Positions 8,979 to 17,682 of a stretch of DNA of 63,025 nucleotides are shown one piece after another (within the stretch, counting starts at the first letter, position 1; every line of letters begins with the position of its first letter). A program made the translations under genes and the position numbers. Under the pieces are notes generated by a model. It was not told the DNA's origin. It made no database searches and saw only the letters and a list, made by a program, of their open reading frames with translations. The stretch covers positions 1-63,025 of the forward strand of contig NZ_FZOR01000046.1 in assembly GCF_900188445.1 (NCBI RefSeq), in the 5' to 3' direction. The DNA is from Actinomadura meyerae (lineage in GTDB: Bacteria; Actinomycetota; Actinomycetes; Streptosporangiales; Streptosporangiaceae).

Positions 8979-9071
8979 GTGGTCGTGTGGGTGGTCGTCC
9001 ACCCGTGCGGAGCGTAGCGGCACCCGGCGGGTGGTGGGCCTCGGGCGATCACGCGGGCATACGCTCGGGCC

Positions 9072-9956
9072 ATGAGCGAACCCGACCCGAGCGCGGCCAC
9101 GCCCGCCGAGCTGCTGCGGCGGCGGGTGGCCGAGGACCCCGCCAACCCGCTGGTCACCTTCTACGACGACGCGACCGGGGAGCGCGTCGAGCTGTCCGCG
9201 CGGACGTTCGACAACTGGGTCGCCAAGACGGCGAACTTCCTCGTGGACGGGCTCGGCGCCGAGCCGGGGACCCGCGCGGTGCTCGTCCTGCCGCCGCACT
9301 GGCAGACGGCCGTGTGGCTGATGGCCTGCTGGTCGGCGGGGCTCGTCGCGGAGCCGGTGGACCCGGAGGCGGTGAAGGGCCGCGCCGGCGAACCGATCGG
9401 CGGTTCTGGGCCGTATTCAGGTGGGGGGACGACCCCCCACACCCCCCGGAAGGGCCCGTACCTCCTGGCGGCGGCGCAGGAGGTGCTGGACGACGTGGTC
9501 GGCGACACGGAGGCCGAGGAGATCGTCGGGCTGTCGCTGCACGCGCTCGGCGGCCCGCTCGCCGACTGCCCGCCCGGGGTGACCGACTACGCCGACGAGG
9601 TCCGCGGCCACGGTGACCGGTTCACCGCACTACCCACTGTGACGCCGGAGACTCCTGCGCTCGATGTGACAAAGACCACACTCGGCCAGGGGGAGCTGGT
9701 GGCCGCCGCCCGCGAGGCGGCCGAGAAATGGGAGCTGGACGCGCGCGACCGCCTGTTGGTTGACATGCCGTTCACCACACTGGAGGGGGTACTGGCGGGT
9801 CTACTCGCACCACTAGCCTCGGGTGCTTCCGTCATAATTCAACGAAACTTTGACAAAGCCATCCTAGATCAACGCGTGAACGTGGAGCATGTGACGGTGG
9901 TGGCCGGAACGCCGGGTCCGAATGACGCATCCGGGTCCCCGTACCGGCTCTCCTGA
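9072..9956 (+). CDS. TIGR03089 family protein (AMP-binding-enzyme-like), with an in-frame repeat insertion
   Basis: This 294-residue protein resembles the N-terminal part of acyl/aryl adenylating enzymes (LVTFYDDATGERVELSA, WSAGLVAEPVDPE) but lacks the large adenylate-forming core, as is typical of TIGR03089. Members often sit beside LCP genes in actinobacteria, as here; the function is unknown. A stretch around residues 112-130 (YSGGGTTPHTPRKGPYL) is encoded by a copy of the GC-rich hairpin repeat and adds roughly 15-25 residues without breaking the frame. The C-terminus after HVTVVAGTPG looks ordinary. Confidence 0.78.
   Translation: MSEPDPSAATPAELLRRRVAEDPANPLVTFYDDATGERVELSARTFDNWVAKTANFLVDGLGAEPGTRAVLVLPPHWQTAVWLMACWSAGLVAEPVDPEAVKGRAGEPIGGSGPYSGGGTTPHTPRKGPYLLAAAQEVLDDVVGDTEAEEIVGLSLHALGGPLADCPPGVTDYADEVRGHGDRFTALPTVTPETPALDVTKTTLGQGELVAAAREAAEKWELDARDRLLVDMPFTTLEGVLAGLLAPLASGASVIIQRNFDKAILDQRVNVEHVTVVAGTPGPNDASGSPYRLS
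9421..9454. repeat. Hairpin repeat copy inside the TIGR03089 coding region
   Basis: GTGGGGGG-ACGA-CCCCCCAC (9421-9440) followed by ACCCCCCGGAAGGG matches the intergenic copies at 2471 and 2515, with the same NCGA loop. It is read in frame as GGTTPHTPRKG. Confidence 0.85.
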
Positions 9957-10012
9957 CCTACGCTCTCCTTGCCCTCGTCCAGACCCCGACCCCGGAAAGC
10001 GGGCGATCCCGT

Positions 10013-10039
10013 GTGGGAGGCCACCGCCCCCCACGCCCC
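10013..10039. repeat. Degenerate hairpin repeat upstream of an LCP gene
   Basis: GTGGGAGG (10013-10020) pairs with CCCCCCAC (10027-10034) with one mismatch and a 6-nt loop, then GCCCCC follows. The layout matches the other copies but has decayed. It sits between the TIGR03089 stop and the LCP start. Confidence 0.5.
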
Positions 10040-10072
10040 CAAGAACCGCTGAGACCCCGGACCACGGAGCCG

Positions 10073-11482
10073 ATGAACAGCAATCCGATGTACATGGAGT
10101 ACGTCGACGACGCCGATCCCCAACCGGCGCCGCGACGCGGGTGGCGCATCCTCGGATGGGTGTGCATCGGGCTGTCGGCGGTCATGGTGGCCGGCTCCCT
10201 GACGGCCTACGGCCTGTACCGCAAGGCGTTCGGGAACATCTCGCACGAGGACGTCAACGCGCAGCTCGGCCCCAACCGGCCGAAGAAGCTGAACAGCGCG
10301 ATGAACATCCTGCTGCTCGGGTCCGACACCCGCGCCGGGGCGAACGGCAAGTACGGGCGCAGCCTGAAGAACGAGCTGCCCCGCTCCGACACGATGATCC
10401 TGCTGCACCTGTCGCCGGGCGGCGGGCAGGCGATGGGGATCAGCTTCCCCCGCGACCTGATGATCCCGATGCCGTCCTGCAAGGGCCGCAAGGGCGGGAC
10501 GATCCCGGCCACGTCCCGGGGGCAGATCAACTCGGCGTTCACCAACGGCGGCGCGGCCTGCGTGATCAAGACGATCGAGAGCATCTCCAACATCCGGATC
10601 GACCACTTCATGCAGGTCGACTTCACCGGGTTCAAGACGATCACCAACGCGGTCGGCGGCGTCCCGGTGTGCCTGCCGAAGTCCGTCAACGACCCGAAGT
10701 CCGGGCTCCGGCTGAGCAAGGGCAAGCACAAGATCAAGGGCGAGACGGCGCTGGCCTACGTGCGCGTCCGGCACGGCCTCGGCGACGGCTCCGACACCGA
10801 CCGCATCAAGCGCCAGCAGAAGTTCATGGGCTCCCTCGCCAACCAGGCGATGAGCGCGGGCGTGCTGAGCAACCCCAAGAAGCTCTACTCGCTGATGAAC
10901 GCGGTCACCAAGTCGCTCACCACCGACAAGGAGCTCACCCCGGACGTCATGATGGACATCGCCCGCGAGATGCAGGGCATGACCTCCGGCAAGCTCCGCT
11001 TCGTGACCGTCCCGTCCGGCCCGGACCCGCAGGACCCGAACCGCGTCGCGCTCCGCGACGCCGCGCAGCCGTTCTTCGCGGCGGTCCGCAACGACAAGAC
11101 CGTCCCGAAGGAGCCCAAGGCCGGGACGCCGAAGATCGCCCCCAGCCAGGTCCGGGTGCGCGTCTACAACGGCAGCGGCGTCCAGGGGCAGGCCGGGCGC
11201 GTCGCCGACGACCTGGAGTCGCAGGGCTTCCAGGTGACGGTCGGCGGGAACGCACCGTCCGCCACCCAGACCACCAAGGTGTTGTACGGTGCCGGTGCCG
11301 ACCAGCACGCCCAGACGCTCGCCGACCTGATCCCGAGCAAGCCCCAGCCCACGGCGCGCAAGGGCGGTACGCCCGGCGTCGTCGACCTCGTCGTCGGGAG
11401 CGACTGGACGGTCCTGAAGAGCGCCGGCGCCGGCATCCCGAAGCAGCAGGGCGAGATCCGGGCCAGCGACAGCATCTGCTAA
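10073..11482 (+). CDS. LCP family protein (LytR-CpsA-Psr), wall-polymer ligase
   Basis: The 469-residue membrane-anchored protein should transfer undecaprenyl-linked glycopolymer to peptidoglycan outside the cell. After a cytosolic N-terminus comes one membrane helix (ILGWVCIGLSAVMVAGSLTA, about residues 24-43). The LCP domain follows, with MNILLLGSDTRAG, RSDTMILLHLS and the Arg-rich phosphate-binding SFPRDLMI. DRIKRQQKFM closes the core. A LytR_C domain (VRVRVYNGSGVQGQAGRVAD) is at the C-terminus. ATG 10073 is chosen because GGAG lies 5 nt upstream; an earlier in-frame ATG at 10013 would include the degenerate repeat. The acyltransferase gene follows after 22 bp. Confidence 0.9.
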   Translation: MNSNPMYMEYVDDADPQPAPRRGWRILGWVCIGLSAVMVAGSLTAYGLYRKAFGNISHEDVNAQLGPNRPKKLNSAMNILLLGSDTRAGANGKYGRSLKNELPRSDTMILLHLSPGGGQAMGISFPRDLMIPMPSCKGRKGGTIPATSRGQINSAFTNGGAACVIKTIESISNIRIDHFMQVDFTGFKTITNAVGGVPVCLPKSVNDPKSGLRLSKGKHKIKGETALAYVRVRHGLGDGSDTDRIKRQQKFMGSLANQAMSAGVLSNPKKLYSLMNAVTKSLTTDKELTPDVMMDIAREMQGMTSGKLRFVTVPSGPDPQDPNRVALRDAAQPFFAAVRNDKTVPKEPKAGTPKIAPSQVRVRVYNGSGVQGQAGRVADDLESQGFQVTVGGNAPSATQTTKVLYGAGADQHAQTLADLIPSKPQPTARKGGTPGVVDLVVGSDWTVLKSAGAGIPKQQGEIRASDSIC

Positions 11483-11504
11483 GAACCCCTGACCGGACAG
11501 GCTC

Positions 11505-12842
11505 ATGACTTACTCCAGCAGGCCCCCCGGAGCCGAACCGCCCCCCGCCCACGAGCCGCCGCCCAACGGCGCAGTCCCGGACGGCCCGATCCCGAACGGC
11601 ACGGTGTCCAACGGCGCGGTGTCGAACGGCGCGGTGTCGAACGGCACGGTGTCGAACGGCGCGGTGCCCCCCGCACCCCGCTCGCCGGGCACGGCGGCCA
11701 TGGCGCCGCCCGCGCCGGGCACGGCACCGGGCACCGCACCGGGCGGCGCGCCGGGCACGGCCTCACCGGGGCAGAAGCAGCGCCCGCGCAAGCCGCGCGA
11801 CCCCTTCTTCGACAACGCCAAGTACTTCGCGATCCTGCTGGTGGTGGCGGGCCACGCCATCGCCAACGTCCGGTCGGACGTGCCGGTCGCCAAGGCGCTG
11901 TACCTGTTCATCTACATGTTCCACATGCCCCTGTTCATCGTGATCACGGGCTACCTCTCCCGGAACTGGACGTTCTCCTCGGGCAAGGCGCGCAAGCTCA
12001 TCACCCACGTCGGCGTGCCGTACGTGGTGTTCGAGGTCGCGTACGAGCTCTACACCTGGCACGGCAGCGGCGAGCTGACGATCAGCCTGCTGAAGCCGTA
12101 CTGGCTGATGTGGTTCATGTGCGCGCTGTTCCTGTGGCGGCTGTCCACCCCGGTGTGGCAGCAGATCCGCTGGCCGCTCGGGGTCGCGCTGCTGTTCTCG
12201 CTGCTGTCCTACATGAGCGACCTCGGTGGAACGTTCAACATCCACCGGGTGCTCGGGCTGCTCCCGCTGTACGTCCTCGGCCTCACGCTGAAGCCCGAGC
12301 ACTTCGAGCTGCTCAAGAAGCCGATCGCCCGGCCGATCGGCGCCGCGGTGCTCGCCGGCGGGCTCGCCACGGCGTACGTCGCCAAGGACCACATGACGGA
12401 GGCGTGGATCTTCTGGAAGACCCCCTACGAGGACCTCCACGTCAGCAACGTCACCGGCACCGTCATGACGCTGGCGATGTTCGTCTGCGCGACGGTGCTG
12501 GTCGCGGCGTTCCTCGCGATCGTCCCGCGCGGGCGGCACTGGTTCAGCGCACTCGGCGCCACCACGCTCTACACGTACCTTTTGCACGGGTTCGTCATTC
12601 GACTGATCGACTACCTCGATTGGTGGGAGTTCAGCTGGATGCACACCGTTCCGGGGACGATCATTCTGCTCGGCGGATCCGCCGTCCTCGGCACCGTGCT
12701 GTGCAGCCCGCCGGTCGTGCGCTGCATGAGCTGGGCCATCGAACCCAAGATGACCTGGGCTTTCACGTCCCTGCGCCGTCCCGCCGGGCGCGCCGGGCCG
12801 GGCAAGGCCGCCCCGCGGGCGGCCGAACGGCAGGCCCGCTAG
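11505..12842 (+). CDS. Acyltransferase family 3 membrane protein (fucose 4-O-acetylase-like)
   Basis: The 445-residue protein has a cytosolic low-complexity N-terminus of about 100 residues, including five NG-T/A-VS repeats and an Ala/Pro/Gly stretch, then an acyltransferase-3 domain with about ten helices. The motif FFDNAKYFAILLVVAGH carries the conserved His, and YMFHMPLFIVITGYLSR is the second family motif. It should O-acetylate a surface glycan or its lipid-linked precursor using cytosolic acyl-CoA. It lies 22 bp downstream of the LCP gene, probably in one operon. The C-terminus is basic and rich in Ala/Arg. Confidence 0.85.
   Translation: MTYSSRPPGAEPPPAHEPPPNGAVPDGPIPNGTVSNGAVSNGAVSNGTVSNGAVPPAPRSPGTAAMAPPAPGTAPGTAPGGAPGTASPGQKQRPRKPRDPFFDNAKYFAILLVVAGHAIANVRSDVPVAKALYLFIYMFHMPLFIVITGYLSRNWTFSSGKARKLITHVGVPYVVFEVAYELYTWHGSGELTISLLKPYWLMWFMCALFLWRLSTPVWQQIRWPLGVALLFSLLSYMSDLGGTFNIHRVLGLLPLYVLGLTLKPEHFELLKKPIARPIGAAVLAGGLATAYVAKDHMTEAWIFWKTPYEDLHVSNVTGTVMTLAMFVCATVLVAAFLAIVPRGRHWFSALGATTLYTYLLHGFVIRLIDYLDWWEFSWMHTVPGTIILLGGSAVLGTVLCSPPVVRCMSWAIEPKMTWAFTSLRRPAGRAGPGKAAPRAAERQAR
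11595..11669. repeat. 15-bp coding minisatellite (five copies)
   Basis: AACGGCRCGGTGTCS is repeated five times in tandem, starting at 11595, 11610, 11625, 11640 and 11655. It encodes the NGTVS/NGAVS/NGAVP repeats of the acyltransferase N-terminus. Copy number is likely to vary between strains. Confidence 0.85.
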
Positions 12843-13004
12843 CCGGCCCCGGAGACGCTCCCGCCGGCGCTCCCGCTGAGCGGAATCTCGGCTTGTGTCA
12901 TGTCGGATATCATCAACTCGGCCTTATCCGCCTCTTAATCCCGCAGTGAAGCGGATTTCACCACCCGCCACCATTTTGGCGCTCGTCCCCCTGGGGAGAA
13001 CCGG

Positions 13005-16000
13005 TTGTCACCGCTGCTGAGCATCGTCGTACCGTTCTACAACGTCGAGGCCTATCTCGAGGCCTGCCTTGAGTCCGTCGCCCAGCAGACGCTGAGCGAC
13101 CTCGAAGTCGTCATGATCGACGACGGGTCCACGGACGCGAGCGCCACGATCGCCAAGGAGTTCGAGACCCGCGACCCCCGCTTCCGGCTCGTCCGCCAGG
13201 AGAACCAGGGGCTCGGTCTCGCCCGCAACGCGGGGCTGCCGCACACCTCGGGCCGCTACCTGGCGTTCATCGACAGCGACGACATCATCCCCCGGTACGC
13301 CTTCGACCTGATGGTCGGCTCGCTGGAGGAGACCGGCTCCGACATCGCCTGCGGCGCCGTGCGGCGGATCGGCATCAACGGCCTGCAGCGGTCGGCCATG
13401 CACGACGACATCTTCCCCATCGACCGCAAGGGCACCCACGTCCGCGAGTTCCCCGAACTGCTCTGCGACCGGACCGCCTGGAACAAGGTCTTCCGCCGCT
13501 CCTTCTGGGACAAGCACGACTTCCAGTTCCCCGCCGGGCTGTACGAGGACATCCCAGTGACGATCCCGGCGCACGTCCTCGCCTCGAAGGTGGACGTGCT
13601 GCGCGAGGTCGTCTACCACTGGCGCATCCGCGAGACCGGCACCCGGTCGATCACGCAGCGGCGCACCGAGCCGGGCAACCTCGCCGACCGGATCCGCTCG
13701 GTGCGCGCCGCCTCCCACTTCCTGGCGAAGCACGCGCCCGACCTGAAGGACGCATACGACCGGTCGGCGCTCGCCGACGACATCCGCATCTACGTCAACG
13801 TCGTCGACCAGGGCGACGACGCCTACCGCGAGACGTTCCTGGAGCTCGTCAACGGGTTCCTCGACGAGATCGACCCGAAGCTCATCAACGACCTCGCCGC
13901 CATCGACCGGCTGAAGTTCCACGCCGTCCGCGAGCGGCTGATGGACGAGCTGATCGACATCGTCTCGTTCGCCAAGAGCAACCCGATGCGGCACAGCGCC
14001 ATCCAGCGGGACGGCGGCGGCGACACCTGGTACGGCGACTACCCCTACCTCGGCGATCCGCGGTTCCCCGACCACCTCTACGCGCTGTCCGACGAGCTCA
14101 AGCTCCAGACCGGCGTCGACGAGATCATGTGGCACAACGGCCGGCTGCGGATCGAGGGGCACGCCTACATCGACCGCATGGACGCCCCCGGCCCGGACGA
14201 CAGCACGATCGAGGTGGAGTTCCGCAAGCGGCGCGTGGTGCTCGTCCCGAAGATCCTGCGGCCGAAGCCGGAGCGGATCCGGCGGCCGGACGTCACCGCG
14301 CAGAGCGGCCAGGCCACCGCCTGCCACGACTGGTCGGGCTTCGCCGTGGAGATCGACCCCGCCCAGCTCGGGACGAGCGAGGGCACCTGGCACATCTTCG
14401 TCACGGTGACCACCAACGGCATCAAGCGCCGGGGCAGGCTCACCACGCCGCGCGGCGCGGGGCTGTGGCCGCCGCACCGCGAGGTCGCCCCCGGCATGCT
14501 GATCAAGCCGAAGTACACCCCGGCCAAGGAGCTGATCGTCGGGGTGCAGCCGGTGCGCGCCCTGGTGACCGACGTCAAGGTGGACGGGGAGCGGCTGCTG
14601 CTCAGCGGCCGGGTCCGGCAGGCCGACGCCGCCTACGTGCGCAAGGGCAAGGTCACCGCGGCGTACCGGCAGGGCACCACCACGGTGTCGTGGCCGATGA
14701 CGGTGACGAACGACGCCCCCTCAGGGCACCTCGGCTTCACCGCCGTCGCCGACCTCAGGCAGCTCGCCGAGGGCCTCGGCGCCGGGGGCGCGGCGGCGTC
14801 CGGCGCGTCCGTCACCGACAGCATCGAGTGGGACTTCTCCCTCACCGCCAAGGGCCAGAGCAAGCTGCGGCTCGCGGTCGAGGCCGACCTGCTCGACCTG
14901 CGCGCGGACGTGGCCGGCCGCGAGTACGACGTCATCGCCACCAACTACGGCAACCTCACGCTGGTGGAGCGCGCCCCCCGGCCCACCATCACCCATGTGG
15001 AGTGGCTGGACGGCACCACGATCCGCGTGACGGGCACGAGCGCCGACGAGGGCACCCGCCCGGACCGGGTGATCATGCGCCGCCGCCGCACGTCCGACGT
15101 CCACGAGGTGCCGCTCAGCTGGGACGGGCCCGCGTTCACCGCGCTGCTCAACGCCCGCCGCGAGAGCGGGTTCCCGCTGCCGACCGGCCGCTGGGACCTG
15201 TACGTCCCCGGCCCGCACGGCGAGATCAACATGGGCATCGACCGGGCGACGCGCAAGGCGCTGCCCGAGCCGCGGTTCGTGGGCGTGCACGAGCTGTCGA
15301 TCCAGTCCCACCGCGGCGACCTGCTCCACCTGTGGATCAGGACGGCGCTGAGCGACGACGAGCGCGGCCCCTACGCGCAGCGCAGGCTCCAGCGCCAGTA
15401 CTACGGCTCCGCCAACACCGCGCCGCTGCGCGACCTGGTGGTGTTCGAGAGCTACTTCGGCCGCCAGTACTCGTGCAACCCGCGGGCCATCTTCGAGGAG
15501 ATGCGGCGGCGCGAGCCGGGGCTGGAGTACGTCTGGTTCACCGCCGAGGGCCAGTTCAACGTCCCCGAGGGCGCCCGGACGGTGCTGCGCGGCACCCGCG
15601 AGTACTACGAGCTGTCCGCGTCGGCGCGCATCGTCGTCAACAACTGCCTCCAGATGCAGGGCTACGCCAAGCGGCCCGGCCAGGTCTACCTCCAGACCTG
15701 GCACGGGACGCCGTACAAGCACATCGGCTACGACCTGGTGAAGAACGGCCGCATCGCGAGCAACACCACCAAGCTGAGCCGCTACGAGGAGGACGTCCCG
15801 CTCTGGGACCACCTCATCTCGCCGTCCCCGCACGTCACCGGCATGCTCCGGCAGGCGTTCCGGTACGAGGGCGACGTCCTGGAGGTCGGCTACCCCCGCA
15901 ACGACCTGCTGTTCGCCCTCGACCGGGAGGAACGGGCGCGCGAGGTGCGCGAGCGGCTCGGCGTCCCGCCGGGGCGCCGGGTGGCCCTGTACGTCCCGAC

Positions 16001-16505
16001 GTGGCGCGAGGACATCTGGCTCACCCGCGGGCGGCAGGCCGAGCTGGTGCTCGACACCGAGCGCCTCAGCGCGGCGGTCGGCGACGAGTTCTCGATCCTG
16101 GTGCGCCAGCACCACATGGTCGCCGACCGGACGGCCGGCATCGGCGGCGACGTCATCGACGTGACCCGCCACCCCGACATCACCGAGCTGTACCTGATCG
16201 CGGACGTGGTCATCACCGACTACTCCTCGGTGATGTTCGACTTCGCCGCGACGGGCCGGCCGCTGCTGTTCTTCACCCCGGACCTGGAGTTCTACCAGGA
16301 GGAGCTGCGGGGCACCTACTTCGACCTCACCGCCGAGGCGCCGGGCCCGCTGCTGCGGGAGGTCGACGAGGTCGCCGAGGCGCTGCGCGACCTCGACGGC
16401 GTCACCTCGACCCACCTCCGCGCCTACACGGCGTTCCAGAACCGCTACTGTGCGATGGACGTCGGCCAGGCCGCCGCCCGCATCGCGGACCGGCTGCTGG
16501 GCTGA
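13005..16505 (+). CDS. GT2 glycosyltransferase fused to CDP-glycerol:glycerophosphate glycerophosphotransferase
   Basis: This 1166-residue protein has three parts. Residues 1-300 form a GT-A domain (SIVVPFYNVEAYLEACL, DDGSTD at 39-44, DSDD at 90-93). About 370-750 hold three related beta-rich modules with a V-x-W/V-x2-x2-L-R/L-x-G theme and a WDLYV end. About 780-1166 are a TagF/TarF-like domain with QTWHGTPYKHIG (His900), RQHHM near 1037 and ITDYSSVMFDF from 1070. It should add sugar and polymerise or transfer polyol phosphate from a CDP-polyol in a teichoic-like polymer. The start is TTG with GGGGAG 6 nt upstream. A 162-bp gap precedes it, and a long hairpin follows. Confidence 0.88.
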   Translation: MSPLLSIVVPFYNVEAYLEACLESVAQQTLSDLEVVMIDDGSTDASATIAKEFETRDPRFRLVRQENQGLGLARNAGLPHTSGRYLAFIDSDDIIPRYAFDLMVGSLEETGSDIACGAVRRIGINGLQRSAMHDDIFPIDRKGTHVREFPELLCDRTAWNKVFRRSFWDKHDFQFPAGLYEDIPVTIPAHVLASKVDVLREVVYHWRIRETGTRSITQRRTEPGNLADRIRSVRAASHFLAKHAPDLKDAYDRSALADDIRIYVNVVDQGDDAYRETFLELVNGFLDEIDPKLINDLAAIDRLKFHAVRERLMDELIDIVSFAKSNPMRHSAIQRDGGGDTWYGDYPYLGDPRFPDHLYALSDELKLQTGVDEIMWHNGRLRIEGHAYIDRMDAPGPDDSTIEVEFRKRRVVLVPKILRPKPERIRRPDVTAQSGQATACHDWSGFAVEIDPAQLGTSEGTWHIFVTVTTNGIKRRGRLTTPRGAGLWPPHREVAPGMLIKPKYTPAKELIVGVQPVRALVTDVKVDGERLLLSGRVRQADAAYVRKGKVTAAYRQGTTTVSWPMTVTNDAPSGHLGFTAVADLRQLAEGLGAGGAAASGASVTDSIEWDFSLTAKGQSKLRLAVEADLLDLRADVAGREYDVIATNYGNLTLVERAPRPTITHVEWLDGTTIRVTGTSADEGTRPDRVIMRRRRTSDVHEVPLSWDGPAFTALLNARRESGFPLPTGRWDLYVPGPHGEINMGIDRATRKALPEPRFVGVHELSIQSHRGDLLHLWIRTALSDDERGPYAQRRLQRQYYGSANTAPLRDLVVFESYFGRQYSCNPRAIFEEMRRREPGLEYVWFTAEGQFNVPEGARTVLRGTREYYELSASARIVVNNCLQMQGYAKRPGQVYLQTWHGTPYKHIGYDLVKNGRIASNTTKLSRYEEDVPLWDHLISPSPHVTGMLRQAFRYEGDVLEVGYPRNDLLFALDREERAREVRERLGVPPGRRVALYVPTWREDIWLTRGRQAELVLDTERLSAAVGDEFSILVRQHHMVADRTAGIGGDVIDVTRHPDITELYLIADVVITDYSSVMFDFAATGRPLLFFTPDLEFYQEELRGTYFDLTAEAPGPLLREVDEVAEALRDLDGVTSTHLRAYTAFQNRYCAMDVGQAAARIADRLLG

Positions 16506-16536
16506 CGATCATCGGTGACAAGTCGGCAACGACGGG

Positions 16537-16586
16537 CCGGGCCCGCTCCCGGGGGGAGTAGATTCTCCCTTCGGGAGCGGGCCCGG
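16537..16586 (+). terminator. Long GC-rich hairpin, probable terminator
   Basis: CCGGGCCCGCTCCCG (16537-16551) pairs perfectly with 16572-16586. Inside the loop GGGAG and CTCCC can extend the stem. No U-run follows, as is common in actinomycetes. It separates the GT2/glycerophosphotransferase gene from the CDP-alcohol phosphotransferase gene. Confidence 0.6.
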
Positions 16587-16677
16587 GCGCGTCATCGTCC
16601 CTTGTCAGCGGCCGGTTCCGCGTCTGCCACCCCGCGGCCGGGGCCCGAATCTCCCATCACGAAAGGACGGCTCTTCA

Positions 16678-17154
16678 ATGGCGGACTTCACGCTCGACGA
16701 CGTCCGGCAACGGACGTACAAAGCGCGTGACGCATGGTGGACGGTCCTGCTGGTCGACCCCCTCGCCTCCCGGCTGGTCAAATTCACCGCCAACCGGACA
16801 CGCATCACCCCCAACCAGCTCACCGTCGGAGCACTCATCCTCGGCCTGGCAGCCGGCGCCTGCTTCGCCGCCGCCACCCCCCTCTACCTCGCCATCGGCG
16901 CCCTGCTCTACCACCTGTCCTTCACCCTCGACTGCATGGACGGCAAGATCGCCCGCCTCAAGGGCACCGGCTCGGTCTTCGGCGCCTGGCTCGACTACAT
17001 CTTCGACCGCATCCGCGTCCTCGCCTGCGCCATCACCCTCATGGCCGGCCAATACCACCACACCGGCAACACCGCCTACATCTGGACCGCACTCGCCGTC
17101 GTCTTCCTCGACATGCTCCGCTACATGGACGCCCTCGAGATCTACAAGGTCCGC
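16678..17154 (+). repeat. 477-bp direct repeat, copy 1 (5' block of a CDP-alcohol phosphotransferase gene)
   Basis: Base-for-base identical to 23642-24118, from the ATG through codon 159. Identity falls away at once downstream, while upstream about 15-20 bp including the GAAAGGACGG site match with one difference. Confidence 0.95.
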
Positions 17155-17682
17155 AACCAGATGCGGAACACGCTGCGCACGGCGCAGGAGCGGGCGCAGG
17201 AGCTGCTGGACGAGGCCGCGCGGGCGGAGGGCGGGCCGTCCGCGGCCACGGCCGACGACCGGCTCCGCTCGGCGCGGGCCGGCCTGGAGCCCTCCGAGGC
17301 CGACCTCGAGGACCAGGTCGTCGCGGAGAACCCGAACATCGCGCTGCAGCAGGGGTTCAACCAGCGGTTCCCCTGGTACGCGCGGATCCGCAACGTGCTG
17401 ATGCGCGGCCGCATCCGCCCGCACCTGATCAGCGGCATCGAGTTCCAGATGGGCGTTTTCATCGTCGCGCCGCTCATCGCGGCGGTCGTCTCCGGCGCGA
17501 TCATCCCGGTGGTGGCGGTCAGCGCGGCCGGGATGCTGTTCTTCGAGCTCGTGATCATCTACAAGTTCTGGCTGTCCAGCCGGGACTACGGCCGCAAGCT
17601 CGCCGATGTCCAGGCGGTCATCGCCGAGCAGGAGGCCCGGTTTCCCGAGCGGGCGGCCATGACCGCCGGTCAGCAGGCCTGA
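16678..17682 (+). CDS. CDP-alcohol phosphatidyltransferase family protein, paralogue 1
   Basis: This 334-residue integral membrane enzyme should transfer the phospho-alcohol of a CDP-alcohol to an acceptor. The complete catalytic motif D-x2-D-G-x2-A-R-x8-G-x3-D-x3-D is present (Asp85, Asp88, Gly89, Arg93, Gly102, Asp106, Asp110). A cytosolic insert of about 70 residues (ERAQELLDEAARAEGG onward) precedes the second half, which has two or three more helices. Codons 1-159 are identical to those of paralogue 2 at 23642. That block favours C-ending and some A-ending codons, while the rest favours G-ending ones. GAAAGGA lies upstream of the ATG. Substrate unknown; CDP-polyol or CDP-diacylglycerol are options. 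Confidence 0.85.
   Translation: MADFTLDDVRQRTYKARDAWWTVLLVDPLASRLVKFTANRTRITPNQLTVGALILGLAAGACFAAATPLYLAIGALLYHLSFTLDCMDGKIARLKGTGSVFGAWLDYIFDRIRVLACAITLMAGQYHHTGNTAYIWTALAVVFLDMLRYMDALEIYKVRNQMRNTLRTAQERAQELLDEAARAEGGPSAATADDRLRSARAGLEPSEADLEDQVVAENPNIALQQGFNQRFPWYARIRNVLMRGRIRPHLISGIEFQMGVFIVAPLIAAVVSGAIIPVVAVSAAGMLFFELVIIYKFWLSSRDYGRKLADVQAVIAEQEARFPERAAMTAGQQA

Noticed and set aside
12843..13004. A riboswitch upstream of the TTG-start fusion gene
   Set aside because: The 162-bp leader has a short inverted repeat (ATCCGC/GCGGAT) and AT-richer patches, but no recognised riboswitch core.
14129..16561. An 810-codon open frame within the GT2/CDP-glycerol phosphotransferase gene
   Set aside because: It is Arg/Pro/Gly/His-rich and the main frame has clear GT2 and TagF motifs throughout, so this is a shifted shadow.
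16706..16900. Possible insertion-sequence end at the 477-bp repeat
   Set aside because: The block has no terminal inverted repeats or target duplications and is plainly the coding start of a phosphotransferase in both places.
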